A stretch of DNA of 64,000 bases from Heliopora coerulea (taxonomy: Eukaryota; Cnidaria; Anthozoa; Scleralcyonacea; Helioporidae), in the NCBI GenBank assembly GCA_030142905.1, contig JASJOG010000022.1:688501-752500 (forward strand), given 5' to 3'. The notes below the pieces were generated by a model. The model was not told the DNA's origin, ran no database searches, and saw only the letters and a program-made list of their open reading frames with translations. Every line of letters starts with the position of its first letter. The stretch's first letter is position 1. The translations under genes were made by a program, and so were the position numbers. Shown here piece by piece: positions 51,815 through 63,700 of this stretch.

Positions 51815-54375
51815 AATGGTAAGTTCGTGCGCAGCTTGAATGGAAGCACTACCGTTACGATCAAACAAAAACTGTTGCAGATTTAAAAATTATTTTGCCA
51901 TATCATGAGTTACCAGATATATAGCCAAAGAGGCGACCTGCTACTTCACTTCTTTCCTCATGTTCCTGCGCGACTGCTCCATATTGCAAGGTTTATTGGA
52001 CTGAAGCGAGAGGCTCCACATTGTCGTTGTACTGCAGAATATCATAATTCGAAGCGTCTGATTTGGCACGTAAGTATTCTCATATACTATTGCTATTCTC
52101 ATCTTCGGATAACTGGTCCGATGGAATACTTGGAGACGATTGTAAAGGCAAGTTTATTGACTAGATAGCGTAAATGTTTACTTTTTTCCTTTGTTCGATA
52201 AAGATTGTGTTGAGACTATGACGTCACAAGCGTATAAGATTACAAATGGCAAGGGTAGGGAGCAACACGATTTTATCATAATTCAGACGCTCATAACTTT
52301 GAACTGAAGCATTGTAGCTGTCCAATATTCCGTGTCAATCGATCTTACCCCTAGCGAAAAAGAATAATGAATTTTATTTCGAAATTTATAAACTTGTATT
52401 TTCGTCCAAGAACCTCTTTAAGTTGACTGAACTATAATCCTTTGCTTGCAGTACTGTAAATGTGGTTGGTGGAAAAAAGATTAAATTAAGAGAGAGGAAA
52501 GCAGTTACCATGGGTGTGAGCAGGTATATTAGTAAAGGGCAAAAAGAGTTTGTGAAACATAATTGCCTTGACAACTGATAAACCAAATGCTTTCAACTGT
52601 CCCAGCATGCCCCCCTGCACCACCCTGCCAATGTCCATGGCTGTTACCAAATTCATAACATCCTTTTAAAAAGCTTTTCTTGTGATGTGGAAATACACCT
52701 TTGATGCATTCAGAATCTTGCCCACTTCTATAATTGTAGTACAATACAAAAATCAAGGAGCTGCAGTGAGCAATATTAGCTACAGATTCACTCAAATTCT
52801 GCCTAGAAAAGGATTTTTACCAGAAACTATTGCAATATTATGGTCAGTATACTTTTTTGAATAGGAATAACAGTCTGGTTGCAGAGAAACAAAACCAGAG
52901 TTGAGATAAGACTAAGGCAATCGACAGTTTCACACTACAGATGATCAAGCTTGTTAATCAGTAAAATGATCTCTGAATTCCTGTCTGGGATCAAACCTGA
53001 TGACCTTTTGTAACCTTACAACCAGTAACTTTCTGATCTTCTGTCCTCTAAGCTTCTGAGAATTAGATAGTGAGCTAGGGTGCTGGTAAGCTGATGTACA
53101 TGTACAGTATCTGCTGCCTACATTATGTAATAGCCATAAGATGTTAATAAACAAACATGAAGGTTATGCACTAGTGTTATGCACATGGGAACTTGGTATT
53201 ACTACAGATGATATTCAGATGTTTGCCAAGCTTATTTACAGAAAAATGATTTTTGAGCCTCAGACAGGATTCAAACCTGACCATAGAGTTAACAAAACTC
53301 AGGTGAGCTAAGGGGCTGGTTTGACACATGCTGCCAGCAGTAACCAGGATAATTATGATAATATTGTCAATAAATGACCTGAACATTATGCATGGATGTT
53401 GTGCATGGGGTAGCTTTTTCTTTTGTTGTTTTTGTTTGACAAGCTTGCTTACCAAGAAAAAATGATACCAATGTCCTGAACAGGGATTGAGCCTGCAATC
53501 TTCTGAAAACTGGCAAGACATTCTAATCATTCAGCTAAAGAGACTCAGGTGGCAAGTGAAGGTCCACATATCATCTGTACCAAGCTCCCACTTGCACAAT
53601 ATTTTGGCATAGCATTCAGTTTCATTCTAGTCCACTCATTTTTGCACATTGCTAAGGGATAGACAACATGGATGCTTTATCATATCAATCAATCAATCAA
53701 ATTTTTATTAAAGATGGTAACGACATAACAGTATTAACTGATAAACTAGCAGCCCTCAATTACATAAGTCAAAATAAATAGATAAGAAATATAAAAACTA
53801 TAAATTGACACTATAAAACCATAAAATAATCAATATCCCTTAAAATATCAATATGAAAATTTATCAGAGCTTTCTTAAAATTATCACACTAATCATAATT
53901 GAACCATGAACATTTTAATTGAATTGAATATCAAAGGAACACCACTCCAAAGAAAGTTAACCGACAGCCCTACGTCTGTAGTGTACATACTGTAGTGAAA
54001 CGATCTCACTTGTAATGCAGCAGTACTTTTCTTTCTGCCAAGGGAAAAGCAATAAAATGCCTACATGTTTCAGTTTATCCTCCTAATAAATATCATATGG
54101 GTAAATTCTGGAAAGTTACAGATGCCTATGACGAAGATACAGTGTATTTAGTGATTCGAGTGTAAGTCTACCACACATATGGAGAATTGTTTTTTAAAGA
54201 TGTCGTGTAAATGGTGTTATTCAGGAAGTAATTTTCGAATTTCGGATGTTTGTATACAAAATATACAATTAATTTATCATGTTTGTGCCTGCCACAATAA
54301 TGGCCATGGGGAGACCCCTGTGAAATAAAATTCCTAATCTTGATCTGAAGACCGTGTAACTATACTACCTACCAC

Positions 54376-54459
54376 TTTCAAAGTCACCCGAATTCTCCTT
54401 CATGTTCGACAGATGTTGGTTGATTTGCAGGTACTTTTTAGGTGTAACATCGGCCATCT
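54376..54459 (-). CDS. Candidate first coding exon of an unidentified minus-strand gene
   Basis: After an acceptor-like TTCAAAACAG, the minus strand reads MADVTPKKYLQINQHLSNMK then ENSGDFES and ends at a good donor GTAGGT. It would lie head to head with DNAJC3, 273 bases from its ATG, suggesting a shared promoter. I do not recognise the peptide and found no downstream exon; it does not join in frame to CEP295 exon 1. It may instead be an upstream exon of a CEP295 transcript. Confidence 0.3.
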
Positions 54460-54617
54460 GTTTTGAATGAAAGACAATTGTTACAGCATATAATCACAAC
54501 TGCAACGTTCATTAGATATGCTGTGATTCGACTGCAAATAAACCACCATGTTTGAAAATACGCGCGTACCGACCATAGTCCGTAGACTTTCCGTTTAATG
54601 ACGACAACCATCGGCCA

Positions 54618-54636
54618 CCAATAGCAGCTCACCACG
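54618..54636 (+). promoter_or_regulatory. ER-stress response element (ERSE) upstream of DNAJC3
   Basis: CCAAT, then exactly nine bases, then CCACG: a perfect match to the ERSE consensus that NF-Y and ATF6/XBP1 bind in vertebrate unfolded-protein-response promoters. It ends 96 bases before the DNAJC3 start codon and is in the forward orientation. Mammalian DNAJC3 is a known UPR target, so position and gene agree. Confidence 0.8.
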
Positions 54637-54731
54637 CAAAACGACTGTTTACCAGTGGAAAACACACACATCATCTGTCTATGTTATTTGTAAGAAATCA
54701 TCTATGTTGAAAGTTTAGAAAGTTGTGAGAT

Positions 54732-54795
54732 ATGTCGTGGATTACCAAACTCACGTCAGTTCTAGTATATGTTGCAGTAGACTTAGGCTACTATG
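54732..54795 (+). CDS. DNAJC3: DNAJC3 exon 1, signal peptide
   Basis: MSWITKLTSVLVYVAVDLGY then Y: short basic start followed by a hydrophobic core (residues about 8-18), as expected for an ER-targeting signal. Donor GTAAGA, phase 1. It is the first ATG after the ERSE-bearing promoter and joins in frame to the conserved TPR1 exon. Confidence 0.88.
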
Positions 54796-57700
54796 GTAAG
54801 AACTTCTGTCGATCTTGTTGCATGGAGGTGTTTTAGATGTCTGCACATGCATAACTCACGACGTACCGGTAAATCGATACAAAAATTTGTCGAGTAATTT
54901 CACTTTCTGTGGTTATATTGTGTGTCTGAATAGTTGATGGAGCCAATGAAGAAGTTAATCAACATCTCGCTATGGGAATGAAGCTGGTTTCGGCCGGACA
55001 ACTGTCTGATGCCCTGTCACATTATCACGCCGCAGTGGGTATGCGAAATAATGTCCTACACCTACCGTAATAGTCACAATGTAATACAGTAGTTTGGGGC
55101 ATAGAATACCTTGACATTCGAAGGATATTTTTAAGGTTTTATTCATTTCAATTTATTATTTTGTGTTGGTTGAAAGTGTCTTATTGTTGGAAACTGACAT
55201 TAATTCAATGTACAGTACTTACAGTATTTGCAAACTTCGGACTAGGGAGCAATTACCTGTATAAAGATTTATAACAAATTTGTCAAAGCAATGATGGTGA
55301 AATCATGAATTATAAAATCCTGAAAATGTTTATTTTTTTTTTAATTCTTGTTAAAATGCTTGAATTCATGTTGAAATGTTTGAATTCTGACAAACTGGTA
55401 ATGCAGCAAGGATGTTTACCATATCTACCATAACTGGGAAGAGTAACTCATACCTCATGATTCCTTGATCATAACTCATTAATGATTTTCAATTTGATGA
55501 AACTTTTATGGGACTTAAACAGAAATTTATTGAGTAATCTTCCCATGTTAGTCCTATGGAAACCCTCTTTTTGAATTGTATTATGGGATTTTAAATGTTT
55601 CCACTATCCCCCCTCTCCCCCTCCCACACATTCTACTGATAAGAAAGCAATTGTTTTCTTTTAAAGGACTGAAATTGAGTTTACTATAGTACATACACCC
55701 ATAACCTTCAGAGTAAAACTGTTAAAAGATACAGTGCAATACTGTATAAAATACAATGCTTTGTGGTAAAGTAATATGCACATTATGATAAACATTATAT
55801 TACTATCTTAGTTTAATAAGAATTATCAAATAAATTTTTTCATTTCACTTGTCTATCAGGTTCTGTGATTTTGTTTCAGATATATATCAGTTTAAGGTGT
55901 TTTGGTCATTGTTTGTATAAGGATAAACAAATAAAGCAATTTTCTTTTGTTGTCATGACAACTTACTGTATACTGTATGTCAGTATATGTTGTCATCAAC
56001 TTGTTTAATTTTGTTTTACAGTCATAAGAGGCCCAATATTCAAACTTGAAAATGTGTTGAATACCAATACCAATAAACTTTATTTAACGAGGGTAACACA
56101 ATTACAAAAAATATTTGTATTCTTCCTTGTGGCCCCAATAGACTAGAACATGAATGATCTTACCTACAGTATTTAATTGTCTTGACATAATGTAAAGGTA
56201 CATGTAATAAATGACATCTTGCTTGTTAAAATCTCAAAAGACTCAGATGTTAAGGTTAGGTCATGTAAATTTCACACTGGATATACACTGGGTCCTGCTT
56301 TGTGTATGCCAGGAATGTAATTTTGCAACGAAATATGTGCTACTTAAATAAATTACCACATTTACTTGAATAAGTGCTGCAGTGCTTATTCAATTTTACA
56401 ACTTTTTGATGCAGTGCTTATTTGAGGGCAGCACTCATTAAAACTAATTGAAAGAAACAATTCTAGATAAAACATAACCACTTTTTATTTCTAATAAGGA
56501 AAACAACCAGAACAAGGAAAAAATGCATGCTAACATTAGTACAATATTGTCACTATTAATGTCACTATCTTCTCCACAGTCAGATTTAAATTTGATTGAG
56601 GTCAGGCACCTGCATGGCCGGACTAGCTTCTTCAACATCATTGCAAATAAAGGACATATTGTTCTTGAGTGCAGTGCTTACTTGGGGGTAATGCTTATTC
56701 AGGAGTGGCACTTATTTGAATAAGTATGATACTTATTATGTCAAGCAGTCAAACCTACAATTCACTGTATCATCTTAGTTTGAGTCATCAGATAACTACC
56801 AGTATAAAAAAAAGCCTCAGTTTTGCATCCCAGATTTATGTTTTTTGCAATAAAAATCAGGATACCTCTCATTTTTTGGATGTTACTGTTTCTTTATCTG
56901 AATAGCATAGTACATAAATACACCAAGGAAGACAGTCACATGCCATTATGCCAAAAAGTGGCTTACACCACACCACAAATCTCTGGTTTTGGCTGCAAGA
57001 AATGCAGCCTGGTTGTCATGGTCAGTACTAGTACAACCATTTAATCTTTGTGTTTACTAATTTGGAAATAGTTTATTCACAAATTTCAGCCTAAACAAAG
57101 ATTTTAAAATTTCTACTGTACTTTGTACACAAATATTGTAAAAATAGTATCAACTGAAAGGTCTGTTAGCAAGTACAATAAATTTATTGTGCTTGCAGCC
57201 TTCCATCTGAAGGTGAAAGGCTGAGGAAGGGATGTACTGTATTTCATAAAAGATGATAAGATACTGTAACTTAGACCTATGTTTCTTTTTATATCCACAA
57301 GTTAAAATGAAGGGCAATTTTTTCCCTAAAGCAAGTTACAGCTGTTCTGTATTACCATAAATGCAGAAATTTAAAGAAGGTAGTAGCTTAGCATCTGTAC
57401 ACTGTGCATTCTCATCCAGCTCTAAACTCAGAAAAGTTTCTGAACCCCTAATGGGAATTAAACCATCCTTACATGTAGCTATAATCATCTGATTGCTATT
57501 CAATTGAGATCCAGGTATCTGTACAGTACATGTAGCTCACTGACTAGAGTATCTCACTAGCAATCAGAAAGTTGCAGGTTTGATTTCAATCAAGATTTAA
57601 AAATTCATGAGAAGCATGTGCATCTGAGATAAATACACCAGGATAATCAACTGTTAAAAGTGTCTTTCCTGCAGTGCATCTACAACTGTACACATAATAG

Positions 57701-60700
57701 CCATAATTTGCTCTCAGACAATTCTCTACTGTATGTTTATGTTCTTTTGGTTGCTTGATCCCTCAATGTACTGTACATGTAATTCTCACATACACTCACA
57801 TTTCGTCAGTATAAAGCAAGTTAGTTTTATTTCATATGAACCTGAGTGTTTAGAACTCAGGATAATTCATGCTGTGTGTTTAACACAAGTTACTTAAGTA
57901 TAGTAACTAATCCCTGTTTGCATATTATTTTTATCTTATTCCAGAGGGAGATTCTTCTAACTTCTTGACATATTTCAAAAGAGCTACAGTCTTGATGGCA
58001 ATGGGGAGATCACGTGCAGCTTTGCCAGACTTGGATCAATCAATTAAATTAAATCCAAAATTTCTTCAGGTATTAAATTTTGTACTGAATTATGTTGATG
58101 TACTGTATTAGTTTTAAAAACTTGTAATGCATTAGTCATCCTGACTCTGGAAATGCAGTTGTTATACACTGTCAGTGTGTTATTCTGGCCAAGGGTATCA
58201 TTGTAATTTTAACATCAGTGCCTGGGGGGGATTAATTTTTGAGGTAATATAAAAACTGTTTCTGGGCCCCCTTCCCCCTCCATCAGCCATGTTGTTTTCA
58301 TCTGCTACAGTTTTCAGCCATAAGTTTCAAGGTGTTTGGGAGGCCAAATATGGTAACCATGAAGAAGGAGGAATTCATGATTAATCACTCTAAGATAAAC
58401 TAAGTTTTAAAGAGGAACTTTTTAATGATCTTTGAATAAGAACAAATATGATGAGTTAATTTATTTTGCATGAAGAGCATTCATTGAAATGGGCCATGCA
58501 TCGTGGCATAGTTCAGTTTACTTGAAATTTCTTGTTGCAATGGCCTGTTACTGAGAATCCACATGCATGTGCTGAGAATCCACATGCATGTGCAAAATAC
58601 TGTAGAACTGTATATGAGAAAATAATTACTTAGATAGCTTTTTCTCACCCATAATAATTTGTTTGGGCAGCTTAAAGATTATCTTCTCATTGCCATTTCC
58701 TTTTTATGCAAACATTTCAATGGGCCCCCAAGCAAGGGGAGCTGCATTGGCTGCAGCCCCTCTCATAGGCCCTGGGTTGGAAATGTTCTTTGTGAAAAGA
58801 ACTAGTAACCTTCTTCTAAGAAGTGGAGGTATCAGAAATGGCATAAAATTTAATATCCAACCTGCCAGACCATTGATGACACCGTAATAATTTTGTTTAC
58901 TTTTAATTTTAGGCTTTCCTGCAAAGAGGCAATGTCCATCTCAAGAGGGGTGAATCAGACTTGGCTCACATTGATTTTGAAGCTGTGGTAAGCACTTTCT
59001 ATTGTATTTTGAATGACTACAGTAATTCCTTGATGTAAGCATACAATGTCATGTAACTCAGTTGACATCAAGTGCCTCAGGCATTGCATGCATATATGGT
59101 TCTGTGTTTTAGTGGAGACTGAGATTTAATGTATTTGCCGAAAGAACAAATCCAGGAATTTATTATGTGATATTTAAAAAACAAGCAGTAGTGCTTCAGT
59201 GGATTTAAAACATGAGGTTTTAGTGGAGACAAGGTCCTGGGTACAAGGGTGGAGGCTATAGCTGAGTGTTATAGATTTTATAAAGCCAAGTTGATTTCAA
59301 AAATGAAGCCATTAATATGCTAATTTGAGAAGAAAGTTTGAAAATTGTTTTCTAAGCTGCAAAATCTTAAGGCAAAAAGTAAATGTGTTTTTATTACAGT
59401 GCATGTAAAGGAATGATTCAGTTATGATTTTTGTTTGTATTTTCCTCATGAATTAATAATGAGTTTTTGAATTATTAATTAAGCTTAAACTATGAAAATT
59501 GAATTTGAAATGAGGAATATCAAGGTTCATTCAAAGGATTTGACAAATAACACTAATTTTTTTGTGAGGGGACTCTGACATTTAAGGGGAGACTGATCCT
59601 CATGTGGCACCATGCCTGACTTGTTGTACATGGTAGGATGTCATCCCTTGAGGTGTAATTTGCTATGAAATGTCCTTAGATGCAAATGGTTGCATATCTA
59701 TGCTAATGAATGTTGATTGAATAAAATGAATGTATTTTTGTGTTAGTGAGTTTGAGGTTGGTGTTAATGATTGTATATTTCTGGAAATGAACAGCAAAAG
59801 GTGTAATTACTCAATCTTTTCAGAATCCTTTTGAAAATCTATTGAAATCTGTTCATGCATCAAATTTGTATAGATCAAAGTGTGCCTATTGGCTTGGTTG
59901 GGAGTTAAAGGGTTAACAAAGGATGAACTCATCAATGCACACAATACATGTACCTGTACTTTTTACATGGGCAATGCCAGATTATTAACTTAAAGTAACA
60001 AAGTCAGACCTAATGGCCAGTATTGGGGTTTAAAGATTCAGAATAAAGCAATGTCAATTGTGACAAACAATCTTGACCAAAAGTAATTATTGGGGCAACC
60101 CTTCAAAATATATTTTTCACCACCACCCTCATCTCCCCTTCAATGCTGTGTGTTTTTGGTCCATTTTTTGCCTTATGTGTCAGTCAATAAATGTTTCATG
60201 CAAGTTGCATGTAGCACACCATAATCCAAGATGGGGGAATGAAGCAACATTGTTGGAGGGGGAGGGGTTGGGAGTGATATTTCCTGTTCTGTTTTCATAT
60301 GGTTAACAGGGAGTTATTTGTCAGTCTCTGCCCCATACAATTTTGGTTATGATTGTGATCTACTAAGAAGATGCATCAGATGTCTGCTGAGGGAGTTCTC
60401 TAATTTTTATTACTAATCTGCACAAATATACTTATGTGTAGTTATTTGGATTTATATGTTTACAGTATGCACAAAAATTGCCAAACTTAAATATCATTGA
60501 TAGTTGGATAGCAAATACATAGTATTGTTACATGTTAGTGATGGTAGATCGTCCAGGTTACTATAGTCTTGAGAAAGACTGAAGATGACTGCCACTGAGG
60601 CCATTGATACATCAGTCACCAACAGTCTTTCTCAAGACTATAGTAAACTGGACAATCTACCATCACTAACATGTACTGATCCTCCCAGGTTCAAACCATT

Positions 60701-63700
60701 TACTTTAATGCATGATATTGTGTAATTTAGCATTTGTGTGCAAATGTGTTTGTGTGTGTGTGTGTGTATGTAGCAAAAACCAAAACATACATCTACATCT
60801 ACCCAACCACACACTCATTGTAACTGAATATTAGACTTTAACTATTGCTGTGACAACCAGATTCTAGCATAAATCTTACTTGCCTTCCATTACATTGTAC
60901 ATTAACTGTTATACCTGTATGTAAGTTGTAAAAAATTTAGATCTTAATATTACAGGAAGAGTTTCCAATTAAGGGAGGGATAAATATTTCAGTGTAAATT
61001 CTTTGCTCATTAAAAGGTTGCTCCCAGCATTTTGAGAGCTCATTCTTGCCAAATTTCAGATTTACCACAAATCACTTCTTTTTTGGACATTTTTTGTACT
61101 GCCACCTTTGTTGATGATTGTTTTAAACTACCTGCATTTAATGTTTGGGGGGAAAAAACTGGCATTGAACTAGCAACTTGCAGATAACTCTTGAACAAAA
61201 TGTGTACAGGTTTAGTGTATTTGCTGTATGAAGATGCATGTCAAGAAGTAAGTTTCCCCTCTATGAACCCACCCTACCAAAATCAACAAGTCAGACCCTG
61301 TATTTTTCTAGATGTAATTCAACAATTCAACAATTGAATCAAACTTGAAAGAATTATGAACAAACATTGGTTTTTATTAAATGTTACTTTTTAAAAGTTG
61401 TCATTTTATAAAAGTACTTTAATTTATCATTTTTACAGCTACGGTTGGATAGTAATAATGAAGAAGCATTAAAACAGGTATGGCAAGTTTTTTTAAGGAA
61501 CCTGACAAATAATGCAATTTCTCTGCATCTTACACGTTATTTATTTGTTTATTTATGTATTTATTAGTTTGTTTATTTATTCATTAATTCATTTGTGTAA
61601 GAATGTGTAATTTATTTATGTTACTATCGCATCACACCCCTCTACTAGTGAGAGAGGTGTGATGTTCTAAGATTAATTTTTGTCTTACGTATAATTCTTT
61701 TTTTGCAGCTTTCACTTATAGAACCTTTTAAAACCTATGTTGAACATGGGGATGAATTATTGAACATGGGTGACTATCAATCAGCCATAGAACAATTAAC
61801 AAAGGCATTAGAGGTTAGTGGAGAAAGTACGCATAATTTTAAGTTGATAAGTGGTTCTTTTAAACTAAAGTACTCTAAACAGAAAAGTAAATGGGGAGCT
61901 TACCTTACTTCGTAACAAGTTTAGAATAAGTGCTCAGGTCAAAATTTATTCATAAATAAATTGGCTAAGCTCGTGAACAACATGAGGAAGCCACTTAAGT
62001 GTCAATCAAAGCCCAACGTAAAAAACAACTCAGAAACGGTTTTCATTACAACGAACTTTATTAAATTGAATCAATCATTAACTTAAGATCACAATTTCTA
62101 GTGTTTACGTTTTCACTAGAAGTTTTAAATTCTTCAATTAAATCGTTGTCGGCTTCGACAAAGCGAGAAGCCATTTCTTATTGCTCTAGAAAAGTAAATT
62201 TTCCCGCTCCTGCGTCTCCACCAATCAGGTAAGAGCAATTTTGCCCTGAATTAAGAAAAAATGCCCTCCTCATTACCCAATCACAATCGAGTAATTTTGC
62301 CCCTGTATGATTTTGACAGAAAGAGACATCTCAATTATAAAGTTAAAACACTGTAAACATATTTCAGAACAATTTACCGAAGTTGCGTTGCAAACGCGCA
62401 ACATTATCTAAGTAAGAATACAGGAAGTTGGTTAGCGTATTAAATGGTAAAGCACACGATCGTAAAGTCTTCAAACGACATGGGGTAGAAAGTTGTTTTA
62501 GTGTGAACTTGGCTGGCAGAAAGAGGAGTGCAAGCCAATTTCTTTCCACTCAAAGGCGAAAACTACAAGTGTTCAGAGATTTGCATGTGTAAAAGGCGGT
62601 AAGTTTGCCCATAATACGGTGCTCCGTAGCACTGACACATGTATTTATAAACATCATGTCCTAATGTAATCCCGCGTCGGAATTATTAACTAGGGAAAGT
62701 CTTCTGATTTCTAAATTTAAGCCCGAGCTCAACGAAAATATCCGGTCTGTTCCCCTTGCTTTGTATTGATTTATTTCTCTACCTCTCACCGTTTCCCCTC
62801 CTCACACCTTCCTCCCTCCTCGTTGGCTTTGTGTTACCCTGTACCATGTAAATATAATTTGCATGAAATATAAAATTACTCCCTGTATTCTTACTTTGAT
62901 AATGTTGCGCGTTTGCCACGAAATTTCAGTAAATCATTCTTCAACATGTTTACTCTGTTTCACTTCATTATTGATAGATGTCTCTTTCTGTCAAAATTTT
63001 GAGCTGAGCCATTATTTTCATACTATTACATTGCTTTTCGCCTGATAAATCACTGGTCGCTATTTTGTTGTAACAGTTTTCTCTTAAATCGACCACTGGT
63101 GCTGGTGCTTTAATTCAGTTGAAGGAACGTTTTTGAACGTTTATAGATGTATCCCGATAAAAAACTTGAGAAAACGTTGAATGTTAATAAGCATTTTCTG
63201 ATTTTCATAACTGTTTTAGCAGTCCATCAGCATGTACATGTTAGCTTGTTTACGTGTTGTTTGACATTGCCCACACTGCATTCTGGTCTTACAGTATACA
63301 AAGAAAACAGGCCAATGAAGGGTTAATGGTTTCACAGTTTACTGACAAGTAGCTTGTTATTTTCATTAGCCAGATATCAGAAGAACAGCGAACAATTAGG
63401 AGAAATCAAAAACTGCATACGCAACAGCTGCATTTATTTCCTTCGATTACGTTTTGGACTTCTTCTGTTCGGGGTTGTTTTTTATTTCCTTTGACTTGAA
63501 GAAGGACGTGCTATCTGATACATAGTCGAAGGAGACACGTGCGTACAGTACAGGTCGAAGTATAAATGTGTTTGTCTTTTTTTTATTTATTTATTTTTTT
63601 GTTTCTGTCAAGTCATCGAAACATGTTCGGAAGTTGGGAAGAAAGAGAAATGGCAGCAGCGCCGGAGTTTTTCCACCATTTAAAGTTCTTCCAAATATGC

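Larger units (their letters stand above)
48730..54375. other. Intergenic region between divergent CEP295 and DNAJC3
   Basis: No confirmed exon. Holds the pogo-like MITE (49702-50203), the THAP fragment (51449-51814), an (AAC)n run (51414-51443), several tRNA-like relics and one candidate exon at 49140-49268. CEP295 5' non-coding exons may lie here. Confidence 0.6.

Noticed and set aside
61814..61915. Extension of DNAJC3 exon 6 into the intron
   Set aside because: GTTAGT at 61814 is the expected donor, and the recognised next TPR starts at 63777 in phase 0.
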